Assembly (NCBI RefSeq): GCF_900107415.1
Contig: NZ_FNPX01000002.1
Span: 1-64,000 of the forward strand
Direction of reading: 5' to 3'
DNA length: 64,000 nucleotides
Source of the DNA: Jannaschia faecimaris
Lineage (GTDB): Bacteria; Pseudomonadota; Alphaproteobacteria; Rhodobacterales; Rhodobacteraceae
Part shown: piece by piece, positions 7,788 through 18,208 of the stretch
Numbering within the stretch: position 1 is the first letter of the stretch
Layout: each line of letters starts with the position of its first letter
Translations under genes and position numbers: made by a program
Notes under the pieces: model-generated
Told to the model about the DNA's origin: nothing
The model's input: only the letters and a program-made list of their open reading frames with translations
The model's database searches: none

Positions 7788-9626
7788 ATGGACGATCAGA
7801 ATAAGAATCTCATACTTGCCACCGTGCTGAGCGCGGCGGTCCTGTTGGTCTGGTTCCTCGTTTTCCCGCCGGAGACGCAGGTGCCCGGTGACGCCGTGAC
7901 GTCAGATGGCACACCTGCCGCGACCACGGCAGTCACCCCCGCGATACCGGGCGGAACAGTCGTTGCACCGGGGGCAGTCATCGCGGACCCCGCAGAGACA
8001 CGCGCCAAGGCCATCGCTGGGACCGCGCGCGTCACGATCGAGACACCACGCCTCACAGGCTCGGTTTCCCTGATCGGAGGGCGCATCGACGACCTCTCTC
8101 TCAAAGGGTATCGTGAAACGCTGGATGACAATTCACCAATCGTGACGTTGCTCTCACCCGCAAATGCCCCGAACGCTTACTACGCATTGCATGGATGGGT
8201 CCCGGCGGGAGATCTGGCGAATGATGCCGTTCCTACACCGCAGACGGCATGGTCGGCACCCGATGATGCAGTCCTCACCCCGGAAACACCGTTGGTTCTG
8301 ACTTGGGACAATGGAGCCGGTCTGCTTTTCACCAAGACGATTGCCGTTGACGAAGACTTCATGTTTTCGGTCAGGCAGTCGGTCGAGAACCGGACGGATA
8401 ATCCTGTACGCCTGTTTCCCTTTGGCCAGATCGCGCGCCACGGCGAGCCAGACGTCGAGAATTTCTTCATCAGCCATGAAGGCGTCGTTGCTCATGCCGA
8501 CGGCATCGTTGAACGTATCGAGTACGGCGACATGCCCGACCTTGACCTCAATCCGGTCGAGGCTGCACCGATGGAAAGCTATTCCATCACCGAAGAGGGC
8601 TGGATCGGGTTCGCGGACAAGTATTGGATGACGACCCTCATTCCGGACGTCACAACCCAAGCGACGACTGTCGTGAAATATGTCCCCGGCGCGGAAATCT
8701 ACCAGACCGAGACACGCCTGCCCGTCGTGGAAGTGCCCGCAGGTTCCACGACCGCGTCCGATAGCAAGATCTTTGCCGGGGCAAAGGAATGGGAAGAGCT
8801 ACAGCACTACCAGAATGAAGAGGGCGTGCCCGGTTTCATCGACACGATCGACTGGGGCTGGTTCTTTTTCCTGACCAAACCGATCTTCGCCGCCTTGCAC
8901 TTCCTGCACGCCTTGATCGGGAACATGGGTATCGCGATCATCGTCCTGACTCTGGGGATCAAGGCGATCCTGCTGCCGCTGGCGTATAAATCCTATGTCT
9001 CGATGGCGCGGATGAAGGAATTGCAGCCAGAGATGGAAAAGCTGAAGGAGAAGGCCGGCGACGACCGCCAGAAGCTTCAGCAAGGCATGATGGAGCTTTA
9101 CAAGAAGAATAAGGTTAACCCCGCTGCGGGCTGTTTGCCAATCCTGCTGCAAATTCCGATCTTCTTCAGCCTTTACAAGGTTATTTTCGTCACGATCGAG
9201 CTTCGCCACGCCGCCTTCTTCGGCCCGTTCCAAGACCTGAGCGCGCCGGATCCGACATCCCTGCTAAACCTGTTCGGCCTGCTGCCTTTCGCCGCGCCAG
9301 AGCCGGCGTCGATCCTGTCGCTGGTCTTCATCGGGATACTTCCGATCATGTTGGGCGTTTCGATGTGGCTCCAGCAAAAGCTGAACCCGGCCCCCACCGA
9401 CCCCACGCAAGCGATGATCTTTGCCTGGTTGCCCTGGGTGTTCATGTTCATGCTGGGTGGGTTTGCTTCGGGCCTGGTTGTTTACTGGATCGCGAACAAC
9501 ACCATTACGTTTATCCAGCAGTATTCCATTATGCGCAGTCATGGATCAAAGCCCGACCTGTTCGGCAACATCAGGTCCGGTTTTAAGAAGAAGGCCGCTG
9601 TGGTCGACAACAAGAAGGACAAGTAG
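7788..9626 (+). CDS. yidC: Membrane protein insertase YidC
   Basis: Polytopic inner-membrane insertase (Oxa1 family, Gram-negative type) of 612 residues. An N-terminal helix (NLILATVLSAAVLLVWFLVF) and a long Ala/Thr/Pro-rich linker precede the periplasmic beta domain. The conserved C-terminal domain begins around WGWFFFLTKP and includes the cytoplasmic coiled hairpin KLKEKAGDDRQKLQQGMMEL, then NPAAGCLPILLQIPIFFSLY with the membrane-embedded Arg in SYVSMARM upstream. It works with SecYEG or alone and with YidD encoded nearby. The stop is followed at once by the GTG of the MOSC gene. Confidence 0.97.
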   Translation: MDDQNKNLILATVLSAAVLLVWFLVFPPETQVPGDAVTSDGTPAATTAVTPAIPGGTVVAPGAVIADPAETRAKAIAGTARVTIETPRLTGSVSLIGGRIDDLSLKGYRETLDDNSPIVTLLSPANAPNAYYALHGWVPAGDLANDAVPTPQTAWSAPDDAVLTPETPLVLTWDNGAGLLFTKTIAVDEDFMFSVRQSVENRTDNPVRLFPFGQIARHGEPDVENFFISHEGVVAHADGIVERIEYGDMPDLDLNPVEAAPMESYSITEEGWIGFADKYWMTTLIPDVTTQATTVVKYVPGAEIYQTETRLPVVEVPAGSTTASDSKIFAGAKEWEELQHYQNEEGVPGFIDTIDWGWFFFLTKPIFAALHFLHALIGNMGIAIIVLTLGIKAILLPLAYKSYVSMARMKELQPEMEKLKEKAGDDRQKLQQGMMELYKKNKVNPAAGCLPILLQIPIFFSLYKVIFVTIELRHAAFFGPFQDLSAPDPTSLLNLFGLLPFAAPEPASILSLVFIGILPIMLGVSMWLQQKLNPAPTDPTQAMIFAWLPWVFMFMLGGFASGLVVYWIANNTITFIQQYSIMRSHGSKPDLFGNIRSGFKKKAAVVDNKKDK

Positions 9627-10361
9627 GTGGATCTGGCCCAGATCTGGCGACATCCAATAAAGGCGATCGGCCGTGAACCGCTTGATCGTGTTACACTTTC
9701 GCCCTGTTGTACCTTGCCGTTCGACAGGCATTGGGCCGTTACCCACGACAAGGCCAATCCGGTTGACGGCGGATGGGCCCAAAAGGCGAATTTCCTGCGA
9801 GGGGTCAGCGGGCCGGGCCTGATGGCCGTGACGGCGACGCTGGACGAGCCAGGCCGATCTGTAACACTTCACCATCCCGACCAGACGGATCTGACTGTCG
9901 CGCCCGATGATGCGCCAGAGATGTTAGTCGCCTGGTTGCGCGCGATCTGGCCGGATGATTTGCCACAACCCAAGGCCGTTGTGGCGAGCGATACTGGTTT
10001 CACCGATGTGCCGGATGCCTGGGTGTCGGTTCACAGCCTGGCCAGCCACCGCGCAGTCGAACAAAAGCTGGGGCGAGATCTTTCGATCCACCGCTGGCGC
10101 GGGAATCTTTGGATTGACGGGTTTGCACCTTGGGAAGAATTTGACTTGGTGGGACGGACGTTCCGTATCGGCGACGCGGTCCTGAAAGGGACGCAGCGCA
10201 TCACCCGTTGTCGCGCGACCGAGGCGAACCCGAAGACCGGTCGCCGGGACGCGGATACGCTGGGCGTGTTGCGAACTTGGGACCATCAGGATTTCGGCAT
10301 ATACGCCGAAGTAATCGAGGGTGGGGAAATCGCGCCCGGAGCAAAAGTGGAAATCCTGTGA
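9627..10361 (+). CDS. MOSC domain protein (mARC-like N-terminal barrel)
   Basis: 244 residues. The N-terminal part (IWRHPIKAIGREPLDRVTL ... RHWAVTH) is the MOSC N-terminal beta-barrel, and the MOSC domain follows with FRGN-like WRGNLWIDG, then RITRCRATEANPKTGRRD, with the conserved Cys expected to handle molybdenum-cofactor sulfur. Members are thought to carry sulfur or the cofactor to molybdoenzymes; the substrate is unknown. Its GTG start abuts the yidC stop and its stop overlaps the GTG of engB, so yidC, this gene and engB form one transcription unit. Confidence 0.9.
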   Translation: MDLAQIWRHPIKAIGREPLDRVTLSPCCTLPFDRHWAVTHDKANPVDGGWAQKANFLRGVSGPGLMAVTATLDEPGRSVTLHHPDQTDLTVAPDDAPEMLVAWLRAIWPDDLPQPKAVVASDTGFTDVPDAWVSVHSLASHRAVEQKLGRDLSIHRWRGNLWIDGFAPWEEFDLVGRTFRIGDAVLKGTQRITRCRATEANPKTGRRDADTLGVLRTWDHQDFGIYAEVIEGGEIAPGAKVEIL

Positions 10362-11008
10362 AGCTTCCATTTCCGGTCGCCGATGCACCATCCCCCGAAG
10401 CGGAGGAGTTGGGCCGCAAGCTTTTCGCAACGGGCGGGGAGTTTCTGAAGGGTGTCGTTGCGATGTCCGGCATGCCCCCAGCCGACCGATTGGAGGTCTG
10501 CTTTGCGGGCCGCTCGAACGTAGGGAAGTCATCGTTGATCAATGCGCTGACCGGGCGCAAGGCGTTGGCGCGCGCCTCAAACACTCCGGGTCGGACGCAG
10601 GAAATCAATTATTTCACGCTCGCCGAGAGCCACTATCTGGTCGACCTGCCCGGTTACGGCTTCGCCAACGCGCCGGTCGCAGTCGTGGCCAAATGGCAGG
10701 CCCTGCTCAAGGCCTACCTGTCTGGTCGGCCCAGCTTGCGACGCGCGTTCGTACTGATTGACGCGCGCCACGGGGTGAAATCCGTGGACGAGGAAATCAT
10801 GACGCTGCTCGACCGCTCGGCGGTTCCGTTCCAGACCGTTCTGACCAAGGCGGACAAGGTGAAAGACGCCGAACGCGAACAGGCCCTTGACCAGACTCGC
10901 GCGGCCCTGGCCAAGCACGCCGCGGCCTTTCCGGAGTTGATCGTGACCAGCAGCGAAAAGGGCTGGGGCATTCCGACGCTACGTGCAACCATCGCCACGA
11001 TGGAGTGA
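10358..11008 (+). CDS. engB: Ribosome biogenesis GTPase EngB/YsxC
   Basis: TrmE-Era-EngA-EngB family GTPase of 216 residues needed for 50S subunit assembly. Motifs: G1 [10 protein letters not shown]2 region [10 protein letters not shown]3 DLPGYG, G4 TKADK, and the G5-like TSSEKGWG. The start is the GTG at 10358 overlapping the preceding stop (GTGA); a longer reading frame upstream is only the shadow of the MOSC gene. argB follows after 16 bp. Confidence 0.95.
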   Translation: MKLPFPVADAPSPEAEELGRKLFATGGEFLKGVVAMSGMPPADRLEVCFAGRSNVGKSSLINALTGRKALARASNTPGRTQEINYFTLAESHYLVDLPGYGFANAPVAVVAKWQALLKAYLSGRPSLRRAFVLIDARHGVKSVDEEIMTLLDRSAVPFQTVLTKADKVKDAEREQALDQTRAALAKHAAAFPELIVTSSEKGWGIPTLRATIATME

Positions 11009-11024
11009 CGGGAAGGCCCCGACG

Positions 11025-11894
11025 ATGAGGATTCAAGACGCCATGATCACCCGCGACAACGCCGCCATCGCCCGCACCCTGAACGAGGCGCTTCCCTTCC
11101 TGACCCGGTATGACAATGCCGTCGTCGTCATCAAGCTGGGCGGTCACGCAATGGGATCCGACGAGGGTATGGCGAGTTTTGCGCGTGATGTCGTTCTGAT
11201 GCGGACAGTCGGCATCAACCCCGTCATCGTTCACGGCGGCGGCCCGATGATTAACGACCTGTTGGCGCGTCTTGGCGTGAAGTCGGAGTTTGTGCGCGGC
11301 AAACGCGTGACCGATGCCGAAACGGTCAAGGTGGTCGAAATGGTGCTGGCCGGCCAAGTCAACAAGCGCATCGTGCAGGCAATCAATTCTGCCGGTGGCA
11401 AGGCCGTCGGGTTATCGGGGAAGGATACGGACATGATTGTCTGCGATCAGACCGATCCGGATCTCGGATTCGTCGGCACGCCGAAGGAAGTGAACCCCGC
11501 CCTGCTCCACAGCTTGTTCCGTGACGAAATGATCCCGGTGATCGCCCCTATCGGCACTGGCGACGGAGACGAGACGTTCAACATCAATGGTGACACCGCG
11601 GCCGGGGCGATTGCCGGCGCGTTAAAGGCCGACCGTCTGCTCCTGCTGACCGATGTGCCCGGCGTGAAGGACCGGACCGGCGACGTGGTCACCGAATTGA
11701 CGACCGCCCGCGTGCGCGAGATGACGGACGATGGTACCATCGCCGGCGGCATGATCCCAAAGACGGAGACCGCTCTGGATGCGCTGGAAAAGGGCGTTCG
11801 TGCCGTCGTCATTCTTGACGGGCGTGTGCCCAACGCCGTCTTGCTGGAACTGTTCACCAGCCACGGCGCAGGTAGCATGATCCGCATCGACTGA
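11025..11894 (+). CDS. argB: Acetylglutamate kinase
   Basis: Second enzyme of arginine synthesis; phosphorylates N-acetylglutamate. 289 residues, amino-acid kinase fold. Visible motifs are [10 protein letters not shown] (ATP site), VHGGGPMIN, the substrate loop [30 protein letters not shown] and [11 protein letters not shown]. The arginine-sensitive type carries an N-terminal helix like the one here ([15 protein letters not shown]), so feedback inhibition by arginine is likely. GGAAGG precedes the ATG at 11025; a second ATG six codons on is possible. Confidence 0.96.
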   Translation: MRIQDAMITRDNAAIARTLNEALPFLTRYDNAVVVIKLGGHAMGSDEGMASFARDVVLMRTVGINPVIVHGGGPMINDLLARLGVKSEFVRGKRVTDAETVKVVEMVLAGQVNKRIVQAINSAGGKAVGLSGKDTDMIVCDQTDPDLGFVGTPKEVNPALLHSLFRDEMIPVIAPIGTGDGDETFNINGDTAAGAIAGALKADRLLLLTDVPGVKDRTGDVVTELTTARVREMTDDGTIAGGMIPKTETALDALEKGVRAVVILDGRVPNAVLLELFTSHGAGSMIRID

Positions 11895-11947
11895 CGCGCA
11901 TTGTGTGATCAGGGGCAAGCGACGCGTAAGGCCATGTCCCGCTGCTC

Positions 11948-13219
11948 TCAGCTTTCGACTCGTTCGCGGATGCGCCGCACCACCCACCAGACGGCCAGCA
12001 CAACCGGTACGACGGCGAAGGCGGAAATCATCTCTTTCGACAGGCCGACCAGCGATCCCATCGGATAGGCCAAATAAGAAACGAGGTTGACCGCGTAATA
12101 TCCGATTGCAACAACCGACAACCCCTCGACCGTCCGTTGCAGGCGCAATTGCAATGCCGCGCGACGATCCATCGACGTGAGCAGTTCGCGGTTTTGGTCG
12201 GCGCGTTCGACGTTGACGCGGGTCGACAACAGATCGCCTGCGCGCCGCGCCCGTTCGGCGAGGACACCCATGCGCTTCTCGACCGAGCGGCATGTGCGCA
12301 TCGCCGGATCGAACCGGCGCATCATGAATTCCGCAAACGTCTGACGCCCGTCCATCCGTTCTTCACGCAACACTTCGACGCGTTGTTCGACCAGCGCGGT
12401 ATAGGCTTCCATCGCGCCGAAGCGGAAAGCCGATCGTGCGAGCATCGTTTCAAGCTCGGACCCGATGGCAAGCAGACTACCCAGCGTCGCGTCTGAATCG
12501 CAGTCGGCGCGCCGAAGATCGCCGACCAGATCGGACAGCTGCGCGTCCATTTCACCCAAACGGGCTCCCAATTCGCGCGCCCGTGGAAGGGTCAGCATGG
12601 ACATCGTCTTATAGGTCTCGATCTCGAACAGGCGTTGCACGATCCGCCCGATCCGCCGCCGCCCTGTGGCCGCTGCAGGGAACAGGGCGAAGCGCACGTG
12701 GCCGGTTGAATCGATGCGAAAGTCGCCTGCGACCGTGGCCGTGTCGTCAAGCACGCTCGATGCGGCCAGGCTTTCGGGCACAAACCACTCCGCAAGTTTG
12801 TCGGGAATGCTGTCGCTCGCCTCCTCGATGCGCAAAAGCGCGGAGGTCAGGCGCATTCCCGGTGCCTCGGCCAGCCAGTCACTCGGCAATGCCTTGAAGA
12901 TTTCACCGTCGAATGGTTTGTCCGCCAAACGGTCGGAGAACAGCGTATAGGTCACGAATTCCGTGTGGCTTTCCCACTTCAGGCGATACCGTCCGATCTT
13001 TCCGAAGTAATGTGTCGCACCGGGCTTGGGGTGGTCAGCCCCAAATCGGTCGAGCAGAGCAAGCAGATGCGCGCGGTCCGCATCGCGGTCTCGATTGGCC
13101 GCGTCATCGGGGCGCTTGATCGCAAGGAATGCCGCCTCCGCCCCGGCTTGAACTGCCGGAAAGGGGCGTGCGTGGAGTTCGTTGGAAAGCTCGTATCGCA
13201 GCGGGTAGTCTTTGAGCAT
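11948..13219 (-). CDS. DUF3422 family membrane-anchored protein
   Basis: 423-residue protein of unknown function, recognised as DUF3422 by its start (YELSNELHARPFPAV) and by WESHTEFVTYTLF. The middle is helical and charged (long segments such as RARELGARLGEMDAQLSDL). Two hydrophobic helices occupy the last 60 residues (VVAIGYYAVNLVSYLAYPMG and FAVVPVVLAVWWVV), followed by a basic tail. Start 13219 has GGAGG five bases upstream. It converges on argB. Confidence 0.85.
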   Translation of the reverse strand: MLKDYPLRYELSNELHARPFPAVQAGAEAAFLAIKRPDDAANRDRDADRAHLLALLDRFGADHPKPGATHYFGKIGRYRLKWESHTEFVTYTLFSDRLADKPFDGEIFKALPSDWLAEAPGMRLTSALLRIEEASDSIPDKLAEWFVPESLAASSVLDDTATVAGDFRIDSTGHVRFALFPAAATGRRRIGRIVQRLFEIETYKTMSMLTLPRARELGARLGEMDAQLSDLVGDLRRADCDSDATLGSLLAIGSELETMLARSAFRFGAMEAYTALVEQRVEVLREERMDGRQTFAEFMMRRFDPAMRTCRSVEKRMGVLAERARRAGDLLSTRVNVERADQNRELLTSMDRRAALQLRLQRTVEGLSVVAIGYYAVNLVSYLAYPMGSLVGLSKEMISAFAVVPVVLAVWWVVRRIRERVES

Positions 13220-13334
13220 GAGGCCTCCGGCGGACGGTTGATGCGCGATAGGGGGCATGTCCTGTACGAGATGTAAGCCGGTGGTTGCGGTATTCCATCG
13301 CATGGCGGCTTTCGGGTCACGCGCCGCAATTGCT

Positions 13335-14078
13335 TCAGTAATCTCCACCCGCGATCTGGATGGCCTGCCCGTTGACGCTGCGGGCCCCGTCCGAACACAG
13401 CCAGAGGGCAGCCTCGGCAACCTCGTCCACCTCGATCAGCCGCCGGTGCGGGTTCAGTCCGACCATGATGTCGCGGGCATCGGCCTCGGTCATGCCGGTC
13501 TTTTTCACGATGCGGGTTGTATTGTCGGCCACGATATCTGTGTCGACATAACCCGGACAGAGCGCGTTGAAGGTGACACCACGGCCCAGGTAGTCAGCGG
13601 CCAACCCACGGATCAGTCCGATCATCCCATGTTTGGAGGCCGTGTAGGCCGCCGCACCTTTCAGTCCCTTCAGACCGGCGATGGAGCTGACGGCGATGAC
13701 GCGGCCCCAGTCATCCATGTCAGGCAGGCATTCCCGGATCACCCGGTACGACCCATCAAGGTTCGTGGCCATGATTCGCCGCCACATCGCCTCGTCGGTC
13801 TTGGGTAAAGAAGCTCCCTCGGCGATCCCGGCGTTCGCGATGCAGATTTGCACAGGCCCCTGCGCAGCCCGGGCGACGGCCACGCCGTCGGTCACGGATG
13901 TCGGGTCGGTCACGTCCATGACAACGGGAAATGCTCCAGCGACCTCTTCCAGTGCCGCCTGCCGTCGTCCGGTTATCGAAACGATTGCGCCCTGCGCCAT
14001 AAGTGTTTCGGCCATCGCGCGCCCGATACCGGTGCCGCCCCCGGTGATTAGCGCATGCCGTCCAGCCAGTTTACCCAA
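13335..14078 (-). CDS. Short-chain dehydrogenase/reductase
   Basis: 247-residue classical SDR oxidoreductase. Cofactor motif TGGGTGIGRA near the N-terminus, DVTD, NAG in CIANAGIAEG, and the catalytic S...YxxxK as SSIAGLKGLKGAAAYTASKHG; the C-terminal CPGYVDTDIV is typical of 3-hydroxybutyrate or 3-oxoacyl reductase relatives. The specific substrate cannot be assigned. I place the start at TTG 14078 after GAGAAGGG, because no ATG fits: in-frame residues upstream are not SDR-like. Divergent from pntA. Confidence 0.85.
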   Translation of the reverse strand: MGKLAGRHALITGGGTGIGRAMAETLMAQGAIVSITGRRQAALEEVAGAFPVVMDVTDPTSVTDGVAVARAAQGPVQICIANAGIAEGASLPKTDEAMWRRIMATNLDGSYRVIRECLPDMDDWGRVIAVSSIAGLKGLKGAAAYTASKHGMIGLIRGLAADYLGRGVTFNALCPGYVDTDIVADNTTRIVKKTGMTEADARDIMVGLNPHRRLIEVDEVAEAALWLCSDGARSVNGQAIQIAGGDY

Positions 14079-14186
14079 CGTCTCTACCCTTCTCGCAATA
14101 AAATATCTCAGCAAGGCTGTTGCCTTGAGGCTTCGCTGCGCCGCAGATAGAAGGTCACACCGACACCACCACGGGATGACCATGCA

Positions 14187-15761
14187 ATGAAGATCGGCGC
14201 ACCGAAAGAGGTACTCGAGGGCGAAGCCCGCGTTGCCATCACCCCCGAAAGCGCGGGGCACCTGCAAAAGCTGGGCCACGACGTATTCATCGAAGCCGGG
14301 GCCGGCATGGCCGCCGGATTTACCGACGAGGCCTACAAGGCCGCTGGCGTCGAGGTGGTGAAGTCCGCTGCCTCGCTTTTCAAGATGGTCGACGTCGTCG
14401 CCAAGGTCCGACCGCCGACCGACACCGAGGCCAAGCGCCTCACCAAGGGCCAGACGCTGATTTCCTTCTTCTATCCCGCGTCGAACGAGGCGCTAATGGA
14501 CCTGGTGAAGTCCAAGGGTGCAACAGCCATCGCGATGGACATGGTGCCCCGGATTTCGCGCGCACAGAAGATGGACGCGCTTTCGTCGATGGCGAATATC
14601 GCCGGCTACCGCGCCGTAATCGAGGCCGGCAACAATTTCGGTCGCTTTTTCACCGGGCAAGTGACTGCGGCGGGCAAGGTGCCCCCGGCGAAGGTTCTGG
14701 TCGTAGGGGCTGGCGTGGCCGGGCTGGCCGCGATCGGCACGTCCACTTCTCTGGGCGCGATCACCTATGCGTTCGACGTACGACCCGAGGTTGCGGAACA
14801 GATCGAGTCCATGGGTGCCGAGTTCGTCTTTCTTGAGTTCGAGGATAGCGAATTGCCCGACGGGGCGGCGACCGGCGGCTATGCCCCACCGTCCTCACCC
14901 GAGTTCCAGGCGAAGCAGCTTGAGAAATTCCGCGAACTGGCCCCCGACATCGACATCGTGATCTGCACCGCGCTGATCCCGAACCGCCCTGCCCCCGTCC
15001 TGTGGACGAAGGACATGGTCGAGGCGATGAAGCCCGGATCGGTCATCGTGGATCTGGCCGCCGAACGTGGCGGAAACTGCGAATTGACCGTGCCGGAAGA
15101 AAAGATCGTAACCGACAACGGCGTGACCATCGTCGGCTATACCGACTTCCCCAGCCGCATGGCGACGCAATCGTCCACGCTCTATGGCAACAACATCCGA
15201 CACATGATGGCAGATCTGACGCCTGAAAAGGACGGTGTGGTCAACCACAACATGGATGACGACGTGATCCGGGGCTCGACGATCACCCATGAGGGCGAGA
15301 TCACCTGGCCGCCCCCGCCGCCCAAGGTCGCGGCAATCGCGGCCAAGCCCAAGGAAAAGGTCAAGGAACTCACACGAGAGGAAAAGCGCGCCAACGAAAT
15401 TGCCGCCTTCAAGGCCCAGACCAAGCAACAGGTCGGCCTGCTGGCCGTCGGCGGCGGCCTGCTTTTGCTAGTCGGTCTCTTTGCACCTGCTAGCTTCATG
15501 CAGCATTTCATCGTTTTCGTGCTGTCGATCTTCGTGGGATTCCAGGTGATCTGGAACGTCTCGCACAGCCTGCACACGCCGTTGATGGCGGTCACGAATG
15601 CGATCTCGTCGATCATCATCCTCGGTGCCTTGGTGCAGATCGGATCGGGTTCGTTCCTGGTCATCATACTGGCGGCACTGTCCGTCTTCATGGCCGGAAT
15701 CAACATTTTCGGCGGCTTCCTCGTGACACGGCGCATGCTCGCCATGTTCCAGAAATCCTAA
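14187..15761 (+). CDS. pntA: NAD(P) transhydrogenase subunit alpha (PntA)
   Basis: Alpha subunit of the proton-translocating transhydrogenase, which makes NADPH from NADH using the proton gradient. 524 residues in the fused layout: dI domain with [19 protein letters not shown] at the start, [15 protein letters not shown], the NAD-binding [15 protein letters not shown] and NCELT; then a Pro/Lys-rich linker (about 375-410) and four membrane helices from [17 protein letters not shown] to the end. pntB follows 12 bp later. Confidence 0.97.
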   Translation: MKIGAPKEVLEGEARVAITPESAGHLQKLGHDVFIEAGAGMAAGFTDEAYKAAGVEVVKSAASLFKMVDVVAKVRPPTDTEAKRLTKGQTLISFFYPASNEALMDLVKSKGATAIAMDMVPRISRAQKMDALSSMANIAGYRAVIEAGNNFGRFFTGQVTAAGKVPPAKVLVVGAGVAGLAAIGTSTSLGAITYAFDVRPEVAEQIESMGAEFVFLEFEDSELPDGAATGGYAPPSSPEFQAKQLEKFRELAPDIDIVICTALIPNRPAPVLWTKDMVEAMKPGSVIVDLAAERGGNCELTVPEEKIVTDNGVTIVGYTDFPSRMATQSSTLYGNNIRHMMADLTPEKDGVVNHNMDDDVIRGSTITHEGEITWPPPPPKVAAIAAKPKEKVKELTREEKRANEIAAFKAQTKQQVGLLAVGGGLLLLVGLFAPASFMQHFIVFVLSIFVGFQVIWNVSHSLHTPLMAVTNAISSIIILGALVQIGSGSFLVIILAALSVFMAGINIFGGFLVTRRMLAMFQKS

Positions 15762-15773
15762 GGGGGACCGGTC

Positions 15774-17213
15774 ATGGAATACGGATTCACCACCGCGGCT
15801 TACGTGGTCGCAGCTGTCCTCTTCATTCTGTCACTAGGCGGGTTATCGGGTCAGGAAAGCGCGAAACGCGCCGTCTGGTACGGCATCGCTGGAATGGCGT
15901 TGGCGATTTTTGCCACCGTGATCGGACCGGGCGCGGGCCTTTGGCTGCTGTCGATCGTGCTGATCGGACTTGGCGGCGTCATCGGTTATCAACTGGCGAC
16001 AAGGGTCCAGATGACGCAGATGCCGGAACTGGTCGCGGCGATGCATTCGCTGGTCGGTCTGGCGGCTGTCTTCGTGGGCCTGATCGCCCATTTCGAAATC
16101 GGGCGCGTGGCCACCGAATTGGCGGCGGGAACCGACCCTTCAACTTTCGGGACGTTCGCATCGCTGATTGCGAAAAAGACCACCGTGGAAATCAACATCC
16201 TGCGGGTGGAGCTATTCCTGGGAATCTTCATCGGTGCGGTGACTTTCACCGGCTCGGTCGTCGCCTATGGCAAGCTGGCGGGCAAGGTCGACACCTCCGC
16301 CAAGAAGTTGCCGGGTGGGCACATGCTGAATGCCGGTGCAGCAGGTCTCTCGCTGATCTGCCTGATCTGGTACTTCAACACGGGAAGCTTCATCCCGGTC
16401 TTTCTGATGACGCTGGCCGCACTGTTCATCGGTTATCACCTCATCATGGGCATCGGCGGCGCGGACATGCCCGTCGTGGTGTCCATGCTTAACAGCTATT
16501 CAGGCTGGGCGGCGGCGGCGATCGGCTTCAGCCTTGGAAACGATCTTCTGATCGTGGTCGGCGCGCTGGTCGGCTCCTCCGGTGCCATCCTGTCTTACAT
16601 CATGTGCAAAGCGATGAACCGCTCCTTCGTGTCAGTCATCCTGGGCGGCTTCGGCGGCCCGGCGGGTGAGCAGATGGCAGTCGAGGGAGAGCAAGTCGCA
16701 ATCGACGCCGATGGTGTCGCCAACGCCCTGAACGAGGCGGACAGCGTGGTCATCGTTCCCGGCTACGGCATGGCCGTCGCTCAGGCGCAGCAGGCCGTGT
16801 CCGAATTGGTCCGCAAACTGCGCGCAAAGGGCAAGGAAGTCCGCTTCGCCATCCACCCTGTCGCAGGACGCCTGCCCGGACATATGAACGTCCTGCTGGC
16901 CGAGGCGAAGGTGCCATACGACATCGTTCTGGAAATGGACGAAATCAACGATGACTTCCCGGACACGGACGTTGTCATCGTCATTGGCTCCAACGACATC
17001 GTGAATCCCGCCGCACAGGACGACCCGAACAGCCCCATCGCAGGCATGCCGGTTCTGGAGGTCTGGAAGGCGAAGCAGGTCTTCGTGTCCAAACGCGGTC
17101 AGGGCACCGGGTATTCGGGTATCGAAAATCCGCTCTTCTTCAAGGACAACACGCGGATGTTCTATGGCGATGCCAAGCAATCGCTGGACGCGCTGCTGCC
17201 GAAGATCGACTGA
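15774..17213 (+). CDS. pntB: NAD(P) transhydrogenase subunit beta (PntB)
   Basis: Beta subunit, 479 residues. About nine membrane helices (dII) in the first 270 residues are followed by the NADP-binding dIII, with [36 protein letters not shown], and [18 protein letters not shown], then [20 protein letters not shown]. Complete. AGGGGGACC precedes the ATG. It is closed by a strong hairpin terminator. Confidence 0.97.
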   Translation: MEYGFTTAAYVVAAVLFILSLGGLSGQESAKRAVWYGIAGMALAIFATVIGPGAGLWLLSIVLIGLGGVIGYQLATRVQMTQMPELVAAMHSLVGLAAVFVGLIAHFEIGRVATELAAGTDPSTFGTFASLIAKKTTVEINILRVELFLGIFIGAVTFTGSVVAYGKLAGKVDTSAKKLPGGHMLNAGAAGLSLICLIWYFNTGSFIPVFLMTLAALFIGYHLIMGIGGADMPVVVSMLNSYSGWAAAAIGFSLGNDLLIVVGALVGSSGAILSYIMCKAMNRSFVSVILGGFGGPAGEQMAVEGEQVAIDADGVANALNEADSVVIVPGYGMAVAQAQQAVSELVRKLRAKGKEVRFAIHPVAGRLPGHMNVLLAEAKVPYDIVLEMDEINDDFPDTDVVIVIGSNDIVNPAAQDDPNSPIAGMPVLEVWKAKQVFVSKRGQGTGYSGIENPLFFKDNTRMFYGDAKQSLDALLPKID

Positions 17214-17240
17214 AGCAATTTGACTTGTGCAAGTTTGCAG

Positions 17241-17267
17241 GGGCCGCCCTTTGGGGGCGGCCCTTGA
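17241..17267 (+). terminator. Terminator after pntB
   Basis: GGGCCGCCC (17241-17249) pairs with GGGCGGCCC (17255-17263) around a five-base loop, followed by TTGACATTTT. It separates pntAB from the metal transporter operon. Confidence 0.8.
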
Positions 17268-17291
17268 CATTTTCAGCCTTGGAGTTCTTTT

Positions 17292-17306
17292 TGCGAGTAA
17301 TTCTCA
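17292..17306 (+). promoter_or_regulatory. Fur-family (Mur-like) operator before sitA
   Basis: TGCGAGTAATTCTCA is a 7-1-7 inverted repeat with 5 of 7 arm positions complementary, like Fur/Mur boxes. It lies 14 bp before the sitA ATG, where a bound repressor would block transcription or translation initiation. In alphaproteobacteria manganese-loaded Mur represses sitABCD, which fits the genes downstream. Confidence 0.5.
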
Positions 17307-17320
17307 ATCGCAGGTGAACC

Positions 17321-18208
17321 ATGCTCCGTATTGCTTTTACCGCACTCCTCTTGACGACCGCCGCCCTGCCCGCGATTGCGCAGGACAAGCTGAAGGTCGT
17401 GACAACCTTCACCGTGATCGCCGACATGGCGGCCAATGTCGCGGGCGACGCGGCGGACGTGGTATCGGTGACAAAACCCGGCTCGGAAATCCACGGCTAC
17501 TCCCCCACTCCGCGCGACCTCGTGGCCGCGTCCGACGCGGACTTGATCCTCTGGAACGGTCTGAACTTGGAGCTGTGGTTTGCTCAATTCCTGAACAACC
17601 TGGGCGATGTCCCCGCCGCGACGGTCAGCGACGGGATCACCCCGATCCCGATTTCCGAAGGATCCTATGAAGGCCAAACGAACCCCCATGCCTGGATGGG
17701 CGCGGACGCGGCGATGATCTATGTCGACAACATTCGCGACGCCTTGTCCAACGCCGACCCCGAACATGCGACAACCTATGCTGCCAACGCGGAAGCCTAC
17801 AAAGCGGAGATCAGAGCCGTCCTGGAACCGCTGCGGGCACGTCTGGCCAGCTTGGCAGAGGATCGCCGCTGGCTGGTGACCTGCGAAGGCGCGTTCAGTT
17901 ACCTGGCCCGCGACTTCGGGCTGCGGGAGATGTATCTCTGGCCCATGAACACCGACGCGGTCGGCACACCGCAACAGGTGCGCCGCGTCATCGACGGCGT
18001 GCGCGACAACGCGATTCCGGTGGTCTTCTGCGAAAGCACCGTCAACACCGATCCGGCGCGGCAGGTCGCGCGCGAAACCGGCGCGCGCTACGGCGGCGAG
18101 CTTTACGTCGACAGCCTCTCGGAGGCCGGAGGGCCAGTCCCCACCTATCTGGATTTGCTGCGCGTCACCTCGGAAACGGTGGCCAACGGCTTGGCAGGGA
18201 CGGAATGA
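17321..18208 (+). CDS. sitA: Metal ABC transporter, periplasmic binding protein (SitA-like)
   Basis: Cluster A-I metal-binding lipoprotein-like family, 295 residues, with a classical signal peptide ([20 protein letters not shown]). Predicted metal ligands follow the Mn/Fe pattern: His in [11 protein letters not shown], His in NPHAWMG, Glu in [13 protein letters not shown] and Asp in ELYVDSLS. It lacks the His-rich loop of ZnuA. First gene of a four-gene operon with overlapping stops and starts. Imports Mn(II), perhaps Fe(II). Confidence 0.9.
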   Translation: MLRIAFTALLLTTAALPAIAQDKLKVVTTFTVIADMAANVAGDAADVVSVTKPGSEIHGYSPTPRDLVAASDADLILWNGLNLELWFAQFLNNLGDVPAATVSDGITPIPISEGSYEGQTNPHAWMGADAAMIYVDNIRDALSNADPEHATTYAANAEAYKAEIRAVLEPLRARLASLAEDRRWLVTCEGAFSYLARDFGLREMYLWPMNTDAVGTPQQVRRVIDGVRDNAIPVVFCESTVNTDPARQVARETGARYGGELYVDSLSEAGGPVPTYLDLLRVTSETVANGLAGTE

